Notes: generated by a model from the letters alone, not told the origin. Positions 37,710 to 47,208 are shown, counted from the first letter of the stretch. The stretch is 64,000 nucleotides of DNA from an uncultured Schlesneria sp. (GCA_903904835.1 CAIVEI010000032.1:62001-126000); one strand, 5' to 3'. Translations and numbers: made by a program.

Positions 37710-40037
37710 ATGATTTATTCAGCAGCGAGTCAGTGTCAACGATTCGGATTAGCGATCCTTTTCCTGACGATCGTACAGGGCTGTGCGAACTCATATTCTT
37801 TTTCTGCTGAATCGTGGAAGCCGAGACCCGCAGTGCCGGCCGGTCCGCTGGGACTCGATGTGAATCCGTTCATCGGAACTGGGGGCCTATCGTATCTATG
37901 TGGCAATAATTTTCCGGGAGTGACATTGCCGTTTGGGATGGTGAGACTGAGTCCAGATACGGTCTCCAGTCTTGGTCAGCGCGCGACGAACTCCTCGGGT
38001 TATTTTTATAGCGATCCGCGCATCTTGGGATTCAGCCATACGCGGCTGGCGGGGACGGGAGCAACCGATGGTGGGAATTTTCTGGTGATTCCTTGCGTTG
38101 CCGAATCGGCGAAGTCGGTCCGACGTGGTCTCAATACCCCCTATGCGCATGCGGATGAAACGGCATTCCCCGGATATTATGGAGTTGGTTTGCCAAAGCT
38201 GGGGATTTCCGCTGAACTGACGGCGACCAGACGAGTTGGAATCCATCGCTATAGCTTTTCGGCGAACCAGACACCGCACATTCTCATTCATGCGACCAGC
38301 GCACTCGGCAAAGGCTCAAGTAAGTCGGGTGACGTGCGAATCCTGCCTGATTCCAACGAAGTCGAAGGATCGGTTCAGACATTCGGGACGTTTTCGAAGC
38401 GATACGGCGGACTGAAGGTTTATTTTGTCGCGAGATTTAATCGACCGATTTCCGAGTTCTCGACTTGGACGGGTGAAACGACCTCGCCGGGAAACGTGGT
38501 TGCCAATGGAGATGATGTCGGAGTTGATCTGGGTTTCAAACCTGATGACAAACGTCAGGCGTTGGAACTGAAGCTGGCGATTTCTTATGTCAGCATCGCG
38601 AATGCTCGAGCTAACCTGGAAAAGGAAGCAGCCGATGAAGGTTTCGATCAAATCCTGGAAAAAGCGATCGCCGAATGGGAAGAGAAATTCTCACGGATTC
38701 AGGTATCCGGCGGGACTGATCGACAACGAGTGATTTTTCGCACGGCACTTTATCATTCACTCCAGATGCCCTCGGTCTTCAACGACGTGAATGGAGATTA
38801 CCTGGGGTTTGATCGCCAGGTTCACAAGGCCGAAGGTTTTGATTACTACACGGATATGTCTCTCTGGGACACCTTTCGGACCGTACATCCGCTGTTGATT
38901 TTAATCGCTCCTCGCGAACAGACGGATATGCTGAAATCGCTTTTGAAGATGGCTGAGCAGGGTGGATATCTTCCCCGTTGGCCCGCGGGTGGTGGATATA
39001 CGGGATCGATGTTTGGATCGCCTGCAGACATCGTGATGACCGAATCGTATTTAAAGGGGATTCGGGGCTTTGATGCCGAAACGGCCTATCAGTACATGCG
39101 TAAGACCGCTCTTGGTCCCGTCCCGGCTGGATCGCCGTTTTCAGGCAGGGTCGGCGTCGAGCACTATTTAAAGTACGAATACTGTCCGGCAGACCTGATG
39201 AAGAAATCGGTCGCGAGCACGATTGAATACTGTTATGCCGACCAGGCGATCGCTCGACTGGCGGACGCTTTGGGGCATTCTGAAGAGGCGCTAGTCTTTC
39301 AGAAACATGGTCAGTTCTATCGCAATCTCTGGAATCCCGAGACTCAGTTCTTCCAACCTCGAAATTCAAATAAGGCGTTTTCTGATGCGTTTGAACCAGA
39401 AATGTTGACCTACATCGATCTGACCGGAAAGTTCACTCATGCCTATGTTGAGGGGAGTGCCTGGCAATGGCGCTGGGGCGTTCCTTCGGATGCGTCAGAA
39501 CTGGTTTCACTGTTCAAAAGCCGTGAATACTTCGTCGAGCAGCTTGATCAGTTTTTTGCCAAGTCACCTGCAGGAGTCGGACTGAATCCGAATGCATTTT
39601 ATTGGCACGGGAATCAACCGGACATTTATACGGCCTATCTGTTCAACTCGGCTGGCCGTCCAGACCTGACGCAGAAGTGGGTTCGCTGGGTACTCGATAC
39701 AAAATACGGAGACCGGGACAACGGCGTGGATGGGAATGACGACGGTGGAACCCTGTCGGCCTGGTACGTCTTAAGTTCATTGGGGATTTTCCCGACTGCC
39801 GGTACGGATCGTTACGAAATCGGCAGTCCGCTGTGGGACCGAGTGGAAATCACATCACAGGATAAGCCGCTGGTGATCATTTCCGAGAAAGGGGGGCAGG
39901 ACAGTCCCTACGTTCAAAAGACCTGGTTGAATGACAAGCAAGTAGATCGACATTGGTTGCAGCACGCCGAAATCGTCAATGGCGGTACTTTGAAATTTGA
40001 AATGGGAGATCCGCCGTCGAAAGAGACGAGCAAATAA
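37710..40037 (+). CDS. GH92 family alpha-mannosidase-like glycoside hydrolase
   Basis: 775 residues. A signal peptide ends QGC (~25), possibly a lipobox. The mature protein starts DVNPFIGTGG, the usual GH92 opening, and carries FPGVTLPFGMVRLSPDT, FSHTRLAGTG, DYYTDMSLWDTFRTVHPL, the catalytic-domain blocks WHGNQPDIYTAYLFN, and GVDGNDDGGTLSAWYVLSSLGIFP near the C-terminus (the DD pair lies in the metal/base region). GH92 enzymes are calcium-dependent exo-acting alpha-mannosidases, mostly cleaving 1,2-, 1,3- or 1,4-linked mannose from N-glycan-type or other mannans. It is exported, with no transporter for the sugar alongside. The DUF1801 gene starts 14 bases after the stop. Confidence 0.92.
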   Translation: MIYSAASQCQRFGLAILFLTIVQGCANSYSFSAESWKPRPAVPAGPLGLDVNPFIGTGGLSYLCGNNFPGVTLPFGMVRLSPDTVSSLGQRATNSSGYFYSDPRILGFSHTRLAGTGATDGGNFLVIPCVAESAKSVRRGLNTPYAHADETAFPGYYGVGLPKLGISAELTATRRVGIHRYSFSANQTPHILIHATSALGKGSSKSGDVRILPDSNEVEGSVQTFGTFSKRYGGLKVYFVARFNRPISEFSTWTGETTSPGNVVANGDDVGVDLGFKPDDKRQALELKLAISYVSIANARANLEKEAADEGFDQILEKAIAEWEEKFSRIQVSGGTDRQRVIFRTALYHSLQMPSVFNDVNGDYLGFDRQVHKAEGFDYYTDMSLWDTFRTVHPLLILIAPREQTDMLKSLLKMAEQGGYLPRWPAGGGYTGSMFGSPADIVMTESYLKGIRGFDAETAYQYMRKTALGPVPAGSPFSGRVGVEHYLKYEYCPADLMKKSVASTIEYCYADQAIARLADALGHSEEALVFQKHGQFYRNLWNPETQFFQPRNSNKAFSDAFEPEMLTYIDLTGKFTHAYVEGSAWQWRWGVPSDASELVSLFKSREYFVEQLDQFFAKSPAGVGLNPNAFYWHGNQPDIYTAYLFNSAGRPDLTQKWVRWVLDTKYGDRDNGVDGNDDGGTLSAWYVLSSLGIFPTAGTDRYEIGSPLWDRVEITSQDKPLVIISEKGGQDSPYVQKTWLNDKQVDRHWLQHAEIVNGGTLKFEMGDPPSKETSK

Positions 40038-40051
40038 CTCACGAGGAAGCC

Positions 40052-40504
40052 ATGGCCGAGCAAAAAACGAAGAAGACTGGCGAAAGTGTTGAGGCATTTA
40101 TCGACGCCGTTCCTGACGCTCAAAAGCGTGAAGATTCGTATTCTCTCCTTAAAATGATGCAAGAGATCACGGGGGATAGTCCTCATATGTGGGGGCCAAG
40201 TCTGATCGGATTTGGTGACTACCACTACAAGTATGAAAGCGGATGTTCGGGGGACTGGTTCGTCGTCGGTTTTTCGCCAAGAAAAGCGGCGATCAGCGTT
40301 TATCTGACCTGCGGTCTTCACGAGCAGTTTGCATCTCACCTGGAGAGGCTTGGTAAGTTCAAAACGGGCGTCGGTTGTCTTTACGTCAAGAAACTTGCAG
40401 ACATCAACTTGTCCGTTTTGCAGGAAATGATTCAGATCAGCGTCAAAAGTCTGGCAAAGACATTAAAGGACAAGGCAAAACCGAACAAAAAGGGACCCAA
40501 ATAA
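40052..40504 (+). CDS. DUF1801 domain protein
   Basis: 150 residues. It has the DUF1801 (YdhG-like) fold: ESVEAFIDAVPDAQKREDSYSLLKMM, MWGPSLIGFGDYHYKYESG, FVVGFSPRKAAISVYLT. Function is unknown; such proteins are small, cytoplasmic and common in soil and aquatic bacteria. Charged Lys-rich tails lie at both ends. The ATG at 40052 has GAGGAAG just upstream. It may be translated with GH92, 14 bases before it, though the functions are not obviously related. Confidence 0.85.
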   Translation: MAEQKTKKTGESVEAFIDAVPDAQKREDSYSLLKMMQEITGDSPHMWGPSLIGFGDYHYKYESGCSGDWFVVGFSPRKAAISVYLTCGLHEQFASHLERLGKFKTGVGCLYVKKLADINLSVLQEMIQISVKSLAKTLKDKAKPNKKGPK

Positions 40505-40635
40505 GAGAAAACAGTCGCTCGGGCTGCAATCGGTGTTCATTATGCTCGCATCTGGTCGCAACAGAGATTACCATTCCGAATTCGTGCGGATTCTCCGCGG
40601 TTGCGACTCATCGCCTTGGTTGGTTGAAAGCCTTC

Positions 40636-42372
40636 ATGCAAGTTCCCTCCCACGAAACAGACAACGCCACGGTCGGCTTTCCACCTTATCCTGGTTCCAA
40701 ACAAATGCCCCGCTGGGATGGGGGCGAACTACCCGAGGCACCTCCGTTCTCGTGGTGGAATTTAACTTCCATGCTGGGACCTGGGCTCGTCATGGCTTCG
40801 GCCGCAATCGGAGGCGGAGAATGGCTGACAGGACCAGTGGTGACTTCCCGATATGGTGGTGGTCTTCTTTGGCTGGCGGCGATCAGTATTCTTGTCCAGG
40901 TGATCTATAACGTCGAGATCAGTCGCTATACGCTCTACACGGGCGAACCGATTTTCACTGGAAAGTTTCGTACATTGCCAGGTCCGATGTTCTGGCTGCC
41001 GATTTATCTACTGCTCGACTGCGGTTCGTTTCTACCCTATCTCGCATCAAGTACCGCAGTGCCATTGTCGGCAATCTGGCTGGGTGAGCTGCCCGACAAT
41101 ACCAACCCGTCGCATAAACTGTTGCTTCAGGTGCTGGCGTGTATGATTTTCCTGGGTTGCATGCTGCCATTGCTTTTCGGAGGCAAGGTCTACGATTCGA
41201 TCAAGCGGGTGATGACATTCAAGCTGATCTTCGTCGGCGGTTTTCTGGTGTTTCTGGCGATTTTCTATTCGAGAACCGAGACCTGGACCGAGATCTTCAG
41301 CGGATTCTTCAAGGTCGGAAACGTTCCTGTTGTGGCTTTGACGGATCTCAATGGAGACGGGAAATTTGATGCCGAAGATTCCCTTCGCGGCAACAACATC
41401 GACAACGTGTTTGTCTCACTGGCACAGGGACGAGGATTCCCGAAAATCGATCTGGCATGGATCGGCTTTTTGACCGCCATGATTGCAATTTCGGGGAACG
41501 GAGGATTGACGAATACTCCCATCAGCACGTTCACTCGCGAGCAGGGTTGGGGGATGGGAAAACACGTCGGCGGAATACCAAGCATCGTCGGAGGTCAGTC
41601 GATCGAGTTGTCCCACACCGGTATGGTCTTTCCGATTTCACCCGAATCACTCGTCCGTTGGAAGCAATGGGTACGGCACGTTTCTCGCGAACAGTTCTGG
41701 ATCTGGATGCCGGCCTGTTTTATTGGTCTTGCATTGCCAAGCATGTTATCAGTTCAGTTCCTGCCGAAGGATAAACCACTAAGGGATAGCGAGAAATACC
41801 TTGCCGCAGCAATGACAGCAAATGGCGTTGCAGAAACGGTCACGGGAATTGTCACGACTGATCATGTCGAGACGGCGGACGAAAAGAATAAGCTGCTTGG
41901 AGTGAAGGCATCACTAAGGCCCTGGCCGAACTACATTGTCTGGTTCACAACATTGTTCTGTGGTGTGCTCGTATTGGGAACGAGCATGGCTTCGACGGCA
42001 GATGGAGTGCTCAGGCGATGGATCGACGTCTTCTGGACGGGGCTTCCGGCCCTTCGAAAATGGGAAACCAAGCACATCAGCAAGGTCTATTTTTCAGTGC
42101 TGGTTGTCTACGCAACTGTCGGTCTCGCCATGCTGTTATTCAGCAATCCGACGCAACTTTTGATGTGGTCCACGATCATTTACAACTATGCACTTGGCTT
42201 CAGTTGTATTCACGTGATCTTTATTAACACGACGCTGCTACCAGTCGAATTAAGACCACCTAAAGCTCGACTTTACGTACTCGGTTTCGGTGGCTTGTTC
42301 TTTACGTTCATGGGTGTCATTTCGATGCTCGCGATCTTCCAGGAAAAGAATATTATCACCTGGTTTCACTAG
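40636..42372 (+). CDS. Nramp-like membrane transporter with an EF-hand-like loop
   Basis: 578 residues and about eleven hydrophobic helices. The first helix reads MLGPGLVMASAAIGGGEW, resembling the Nramp (SLC11-like) fold, but the metal-binding DPGN motif of true Nramp is replaced by IGGGEW, so the substrate may not be Mn/Fe. A canonical EF-hand-type loop, DLNGDGKFDAED, sits at 237-248 (41344-41379) between helices; its ligand positions are D237, N239, D241, D245 and D248. The ATG at 40636 has GAAAG upstream; the frame is open back to 40375 but would overlap the DUF1801 gene. It is the first gene of a co-directional run of membrane proteins. Confidence 0.8.
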   Translation: MQVPSHETDNATVGFPPYPGSKQMPRWDGGELPEAPPFSWWNLTSMLGPGLVMASAAIGGGEWLTGPVVTSRYGGGLLWLAAISILVQVIYNVEISRYTLYTGEPIFTGKFRTLPGPMFWLPIYLLLDCGSFLPYLASSTAVPLSAIWLGELPDNTNPSHKLLLQVLACMIFLGCMLPLLFGGKVYDSIKRVMTFKLIFVGGFLVFLAIFYSRTETWTEIFSGFFKVGNVPVVALTDLNGDGKFDAEDSLRGNNIDNVFVSLAQGRGFPKIDLAWIGFLTAMIAISGNGGLTNTPISTFTREQGWGMGKHVGGIPSIVGGQSIELSHTGMVFPISPESLVRWKQWVRHVSREQFWIWMPACFIGLALPSMLSVQFLPKDKPLRDSEKYLAAAMTANGVAETVTGIVTTDHVETADEKNKLLGVKASLRPWPNYIVWFTTLFCGVLVLGTSMASTADGVLRRWIDVFWTGLPALRKWETKHISKVYFSVLVVYATVGLAMLLFSNPTQLLMWSTIIYNYALGFSCIHVIFINTTLLPVELRPPKARLYVLGFGGLFFTFMGVISMLAIFQEKNIITWFH

Positions 42373-42405
42373 TGATCTACGAATTTTAGGGATGAGTCGA
42401 ACGCG

Positions 42406-43140
42406 ATGATGAACTGGGTTGCAGTGGTATCGGTCGTTGGTTTGTTTCAGACGGCATCGTGGTCGATTCTCGGCGCTGACGCTGCCGTCGGCCCTGAAGG
42501 GCTTAAGTGGTGGGTCGATTTTCTGTTGCACCTTGATGACAAGCTGATGGATCTTGTCAAAGAATATGGCATATGGACTCATTGGATTCTCTTTGGCGTG
42601 ATCTTCTGTGAGACGGGCCTGGTCGTGACACCGTTTTTGCCAGGTGATTCACTGCTGTTTGCCGCCGGTGCCTTTGCAGCCGCGGGTTCACTGCGTATGG
42701 AGTGGCTGATTCCGCTTCTGATCGTCGCGGCGATTCTTGGTGATACTGTGAATTATTTGTTGGGCCATTTGATCGGCGAGCGAGCCTTCAGCATGGGCAT
42801 TCCGTTTCTGACAAAGGCAAATCTCGAAAAGACTCACGCCTATTTTGAAAAGTACGGTGGTAAGACAATCATCCTGGCCCGCTTTGTCCCGCTGATCAGA
42901 ACGTTCGCTCCGTTCATTGCGGGGGTCGGTGCGATGAACTATCGCAAGTTCATCTTCTTTAATGTGATTGGTGGTATTGTCTGGGTGTTGATCTTCCTGT
43001 TTCTCGGCTTCTGGTTTGGGAACATTCCCTTCGTCAAGAAGAACTTTGAACTGGTCATGGTTGCCATCGTGGCGCTGTCGTTGGCTCCTCCCGTATGGGA
43101 ATGGTGGTGTCACCGCGTCGCCCAGAAAAAGAATTCCTAG
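42406..43140 (+). CDS. DedA-family membrane protein
   Basis: 244 residues. The DedA/VTT pattern includes ETGLVVTPFLPGDSLLFAAGAFA, LGDTVNYLLGHLIG, FEKYGGKTIILARFVPLIRTFAPFIAG (the re-entrant loop with the conserved Arg) and a C-terminal WVLIFLFLGFWFG helix. The DedA family acts in membrane lipid (undecaprenyl-phosphate or phospholipid) recycling and homeostasis. The double ATG at 42406 follows the transporter stop by 33 bases; the ribosome site is poor. It is the second gene in the membrane-protein run. Confidence 0.92.
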   Translation: MMNWVAVVSVVGLFQTASWSILGADAAVGPEGLKWWVDFLLHLDDKLMDLVKEYGIWTHWILFGVIFCETGLVVTPFLPGDSLLFAAGAFAAAGSLRMEWLIPLLIVAAILGDTVNYLLGHLIGERAFSMGIPFLTKANLEKTHAYFEKYGGKTIILARFVPLIRTFAPFIAGVGAMNYRKFIFFNVIGGIVWVLIFLFLGFWFGNIPFVKKNFELVMVAIVALSLAPPVWEWWCHRVAQKKNS

Positions 43141-43153
43141 TTGAGAGGTTTTG

Positions 43154-44833
43154 ATGAGCGAAGAACCGAAGCGCGAGCAGTGGGCTTCACGAATTGGACT
43201 GGTTCTGGCAATGGCTGGGAACGCAGTCGGGTTGGGAAACTTCTTGCGATTTCCGGCTCAGGCGGTGAAGAACGGCGGCGGTGCGTTTCTGATTCCGTAC
43301 ATGATCGCCTTCCTCGTGCTCGGCCTTCCGTTGATGTGGATTGAATGGACGATGGGCCGCTTCGGCGGCCAGTTCGGACATCACTCGACTCCCGGTATTT
43401 TTGATTCGATGGGAAAGCGGAAGTTCTGGAAGTACTTCGGCGTCTTCGGACTCTGGTCTAACCTGATCATTGCCGCGTTTTATCTCTACATTGAAGCGTG
43501 GTGCGTCGCATACGCCGGATATTCGCTGATCGGGGGTTTCAAAGAAACGCTTCCGGGCGATTTTTTCAAGAGTTTGACCGCCGATTCGGAAACATCGATT
43601 CTGACGATCAGCGGCTTTGGGCTGTCGATGTTCGTGTTGTGCATCGCGATCAATATCTGGATCCTTTCGCGAGGGCTTTCCAAGGGAATCGAGATCGTTT
43701 CGAAGATTGGTATGCCTCTGTTGATTGTGTTCGCCGCACTGCTGGCCGTACGTGGATTGATGGTCTCACCGGTCAACGACCCCCATGCAGTCGCCAGCCC
43801 ATTCGAGGGTCTGAACTATGTCTGGGAGCCGAAATTTGATTCGCTGACGAATCCGAATGTCTGGCTGGCCGCTGCAGGACAGATCTTCTTCACTCTTTCG
43901 ATCGGTATGGGATCGATGCACTGTTATTCATCGTATCTACGAAAGAACGACGATGTCACGTTGAATGGGGCAGCGGGAGCGTGGACGAACGAGTTGTGTG
44001 AGGTGGTTCTGGGTGGTTCGATCCTGATCCCAATCGCCGTTGCCTATCTGGGATTGTCGGCTGTTCAGGAAAAAGTGGCGGGAGGATCGGGGTTTGGTCT
44101 GGGGTTCATGGTCTTTCCAACATTATTCAATCACTGGGGAAGTCTTGCGCCGGCGGCCGGATTCTTCTGGTTCGGATTACTGTTTTTCGCAGCAATCACA
44201 AGTTCGCTGGCAATGGGCCAGCCGATCATGGCGTTCCTGCAGGATGAATTCCGATTCTCGCGTGAGAAGAGTGCCCTGGCCTTTGGTGCGATGCTGATTC
44301 CGTTGGCACTACCAGTCGCGCTTTTTAATCAGAAGAGCTTTTTCGACGAGTTTGATTATTGGGCCGGAACATTTTGCCTCGTGGTGATGGCAGTCGGAGA
44401 AGCGGTCCTGTTTGCCTGGGTCTACGGTGTAGACAAGGGTTGGGCTGAAATGATGCGAGGTGCCGACCTGAAAGTTCCGCGCTTTTTCTATTGGGTGATG
44501 AAGTATGTCACTCCAACTTTGCTGATTGTGATCTTGCTGGCGTCGATGTTTGAGCCGAAGGCAGGCTGGGATGGTTATGTTACGGCGGCCACAAGTGGCA
44601 AACCGTTACCGGACTGGCACTGGTCGAGTAACAGCATGGTTGGCAAACTTTTGCACCACGATTTGCCACTCAAAGAAAACGCGACACCTGACGAAGCCGC
44701 GTTCAACAGAAATCTGAAAATCGTTCGGACTGTCGATCGATTGGCCATGGTCGCTGCATTCGCAGGTTTTGCCTGGCTGATTTCAGTCGCCTGGAAACGT
44801 CGAACAACGGAAGGAGATATCACCGCACCATGA
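43154..44833 (+). CDS. SNF/NSS-family sodium-dependent amino-acid-type symporter
   Basis: 559 residues with about twelve helices. The first helix contains RIGLVLAMAGNAVGLGNFLRFPAQAVKNGGGAF, the sodium- and substrate-binding motif of the LeuT/NSS family (NAVGLGNFLRFP), and IPYMIAFLVLGLPLMWIEW is the second. It takes up an amino acid or amine with sodium; the exact substrate is unknown. The ATG at 43154 has GAGAGG six bases upstream. Its stop codon overlaps the start of a 37-residue small subunit (ATGA). It starts 13 bases after the DedA stop. Confidence 0.9.
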   Translation: MSEEPKREQWASRIGLVLAMAGNAVGLGNFLRFPAQAVKNGGGAFLIPYMIAFLVLGLPLMWIEWTMGRFGGQFGHHSTPGIFDSMGKRKFWKYFGVFGLWSNLIIAAFYLYIEAWCVAYAGYSLIGGFKETLPGDFFKSLTADSETSILTISGFGLSMFVLCIAINIWILSRGLSKGIEIVSKIGMPLLIVFAALLAVRGLMVSPVNDPHAVASPFEGLNYVWEPKFDSLTNPNVWLAAAGQIFFTLSIGMGSMHCYSSYLRKNDDVTLNGAAGAWTNELCEVVLGGSILIPIAVAYLGLSAVQEKVAGGSGFGLGFMVFPTLFNHWGSLAPAAGFFWFGLLFFAAITSSLAMGQPIMAFLQDEFRFSREKSALAFGAMLIPLALPVALFNQKSFFDEFDYWAGTFCLVVMAVGEAVLFAWVYGVDKGWAEMMRGADLKVPRFFYWVMKYVTPTLLIVILLASMFEPKAGWDGYVTAATSGKPLPDWHWSSNSMVGKLLHHDLPLKENATPDEAAFNRNLKIVRTVDRLAMVAAFAGFAWLISVAWKRRTTEGDITAP

Positions 44834-44943
44834 CGTTACTCGCCTGGATTTTCATGTTGAGTGCCTGGGGGTTGATTATCGGTTGTACCGTTTATTGTTT
44901 CTGGAAACTGATGTTTTCGAAGCATCTTGAATCGGACGATTGA
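44830..44943 (+). CDS. Small subunit of NSS transporter (MetS-like)
   Basis: 37 residues: one hydrophobic helix (LLAWIFMLSAWGLIIGCTVYCFW) and a short basic/acidic tail (KLMFSKHLESDD). It overlaps the stop of the SNF transporter in an ATGA arrangement. This matches the MetS-type small subunit seen next to many bacterial NSS transporters (as with MetPS in Corynebacterium, where both are needed for uptake). The overlap implies coupled translation and roughly equal production. It is too short for routine gene finding. Confidence 0.7.
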   Translation: MTLLAWIFMLSAWGLIIGCTVYCFWKLMFSKHLESDD

Positions 44944-45116
44944 AGGATTGGCACCAACCTTGCACCAGTCGTTTTGTACTCAGGTGCCGTTTCAACGAAA
45001 AATCCAATTTTCTTTTCATTTCGGATGAAAATGGAGCATTGGAGTCAGAAATGGATGTCATAATGACAAGATCATTACGTCATTGACCCCTTTCCGTCGG
45101 ATTGAAGGAAAATTAC

Positions 45117-45389
45117 ATGCCCGATATTCAAGAACTTCCGCTGCTGAAATCGGCGAAGCGTGAAGCGATGGTCGCACTTGGCATCTGGTTGGCAGCGACG
45201 ATTTATTCGCTCGGCTATTGCTTTAAATACGGGTATGGCCGCGACCCTGAATCCTTGACTTACGTGCTTGGCTTTCCGGATTGGGTCTTCTGGGGGCTGG
45301 TTATGCCATGGGGCGCGTGTACGGTCGTGGCAAGTGTCTTCGCATTCTGCTTTATGAAAGATGAAGAGTTGCCTCAAAGCGGTCAATAA
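45117..45389 (+). CDS. YhdT-like (DUF997) small membrane protein
   Basis: 90 residues with two hydrophobic segments (AMVALGIWLAATIYSLGYCF; YVLGFPDWVFWGLVMPWGACTVVASVFAFCFM). The pattern of YGYGRDPESLTYVLGFPDWVFWG matches the YhdT/DUF997 family, which in Escherichia coli precedes the pantothenate symporter PanF. A sodium:solute symporter gene indeed follows. The ATG at 45117 has GAAGGA at normal spacing. Confidence 0.8.
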   Translation: MPDIQELPLLKSAKREAMVALGIWLAATIYSLGYCFKYGYGRDPESLTYVLGFPDWVFWGLVMPWGACTVVASVFAFCFMKDEELPQSGQ

Positions 45390-45438
45390 CTTTCAGGAAT
45401 TCTGTTTTTTCCTCCAACGCAAGGCGACCGATCAACTC

Positions 45439-47178
45439 ATGCTTGCCGCGACAGACATCTCAAATCCCGGATACAGCGTCCTTTTTGCTCTGTTGTTATT
45501 CATTGGGGCGTCTGTCTGGCTGGGAACACTGGCGCAAAAAGCGATGGAAAAGAAGGAATTCCTCAAAGGATTCTTTCTGGGGAATCGTGGCCTGGGGGCC
45601 TGGGCACTCGCCCTAACCGCCACCGTGCAAAGCGGTGGAACTTTCATGGGTTTTCCGGCATTCGTCTATAGCCACGGTTGGATCGTTCTGCTGTGGATCG
45701 GCAGCTACATGGTGGTACCGCTCCTCAGTTTTGCCGTCGTTGGCAAGCGACTGGCCCAGCTTAGTCGAATGACGGATTCATTTACCGTACCTGATTTGTT
45801 GCGCGAACGGTTTGCTGATCCGCGAGTCGGCCTGGTCTCGTCGATCATGATTATCACTTTCATGTCATTTACGATGTTTGCTCAATTCAAGGCTGGGGCA
45901 ACGATTATGAAGCATGCCTGGCCAGGGTCGGGCGTGCTGGCACTATCCGAAGACTATGAACCAACCGCTGCGGAAAAGGCCGAATCAAAGAATGGATCTG
46001 CGGGCGCCGCGGCAAAGTCCGCCTCAAAGCCGATCGATCGTAAATACTATGTGGGATTAGTTGTCTTTACGGTAACCGTCGTTGGCTACACGCTGATTGG
46101 CGGTTTTCTGGCGTCGGTTTGGACGGATCTGTTCCAAAGTGTGATGATGGTCATTGGCGTGACGATCCTTGTCTGCTTAGCTGTTCCGATGGCGGGAGGA
46201 CTGGAACAAGCCACGAAAACGGCCATCGCAAATACGTCACCGGACATCGCATTTGGACCTGGATACAGTACGATCGGGCGGGAGTTCCTGACGCCGGGGC
46301 TGGCTCTTTCGATGTTTTTTATCTGGATATTTGGAGGATTTGTCTCACCCGCCAGCATGGTTCGAGTGATGGCAGCCGAAAGTACGGAAGTGATGCGCAA
46401 GTCGATCTGTCTGTTGAGCTGTTACAACTGCCTGATTTATATCCCGCTCGTGATGACGTGTATCGCAGCACGAACCATGTTGCCCCATCTTGATAAGCCG
46501 GATGAAGTCATACCACGAATGTCGATGCTGGTGACGGAGGGTCTTCCTTTTGGGCCATTCATCAGCGGCTTGATTCTGGCCGCTCCGTTCGGCGCGATTA
46601 TGGCTTCCGTCAGTTGCTTTATCCTGGTCATTTCATCTGGCCTTGTTCAGGACATTTACGTTCGATTCTTGCATCCAACTGCCACCGAAACACAAGTTCG
46701 GCGAGCGACTAATGTGTCGATGGTTAGCGTTGGGCTGATTGCCGTCATCGCGAACCTGGACCCGCCTCAGTATCTGCAGGCTTTAGTGGTTCTGAGTGCT
46801 TCCGGTGGCGGTGCGGCATTTACGATTCCCATTTTGATGGCATGCTATTGGCGGCGGACGACGGCAGCGGGAATGCTGGCAGGAATGTTGGTCGGATTCT
46901 GTTTTTACTTTGGGCTTTCTGCTGCTGGCTGGATACAGAATTGGGCCGCCGCCGCTCCTGAAGGTTCGGCGCTCGCACAATCAGTGATTAATTTCCTGGG
47001 ACCCGATCCAAAAATTGGCGTACCAGGATTATTCCGTCCTTACTATATCTTCGGCATCGACCCAATGGTCTGGAGTCTGGTCGTGTCAGCGATTGCAGGG
47101 GTTTGCACCAGCCTCGTGACGAAGCCCCCATCCGAGGAACACGTCTCGCGATTCTTCGATGTGGCTGTCGCAAAATGA
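45439..47178 (+). CDS. Sodium:solute symporter (SSS family, PanF-like context)
   Basis: 579 residues with about thirteen helices. LGNRGLGAWALALTATVQSGGTFMGFPAFVYSHGW is the family's first-helix block and GGFLASVWTDLFQSVMM is the sixth-seventh-helix block. The pairing with a YhdT-like gene is typical of pantothenate-type symporters, but the substrate is not fixed by sequence. An unusual hydrophilic insert rich in Glu, Ala and Lys (~175-200, EPTAAEKAESKNGSAGAAAKSASK) lies between helices. The start is uncertain: the ATG at 45439 fits the family, and the frame is open back to 45361, overlapping the YhdT-like gene. It is convergent with the ATP-grasp gene (30 bases). Confidence 0.85.
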   Translation: MLAATDISNPGYSVLFALLLFIGASVWLGTLAQKAMEKKEFLKGFFLGNRGLGAWALALTATVQSGGTFMGFPAFVYSHGWIVLLWIGSYMVVPLLSFAVVGKRLAQLSRMTDSFTVPDLLRERFADPRVGLVSSIMIITFMSFTMFAQFKAGATIMKHAWPGSGVLALSEDYEPTAAEKAESKNGSAGAAAKSASKPIDRKYYVGLVVFTVTVVGYTLIGGFLASVWTDLFQSVMMVIGVTILVCLAVPMAGGLEQATKTAIANTSPDIAFGPGYSTIGREFLTPGLALSMFFIWIFGGFVSPASMVRVMAAESTEVMRKSICLLSCYNCLIYIPLVMTCIAARTMLPHLDKPDEVIPRMSMLVTEGLPFGPFISGLILAAPFGAIMASVSCFILVISSGLVQDIYVRFLHPTATETQVRRATNVSMVSVGLIAVIANLDPPQYLQALVVLSASGGGAAFTIPILMACYWRRTTAAGMLAGMLVGFCFYFGLSAAGWIQNWAAAAPEGSALAQSVINFLGPDPKIGVPGLFRPYYIFGIDPMVWSLVVSAIAGVCTSLVTKPPSEEHVSRFFDVAVAK

Positions 47179-47208
47179 CGACAGATCCAATGAACGAGCG
47201 AATGTTTT

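Noticed and set aside
37538-37810. 90-codon frame upstream of GH92
   Set aside because: It overlaps the GH92 signal peptide region in another frame and its hydrophobic start lacks a ribosome site.
40375-40635. N-terminal extension of the Nramp-like gene
   Set aside because: It would overlap the DUF1801 gene by 130 bases and is polar, non-family sequence.
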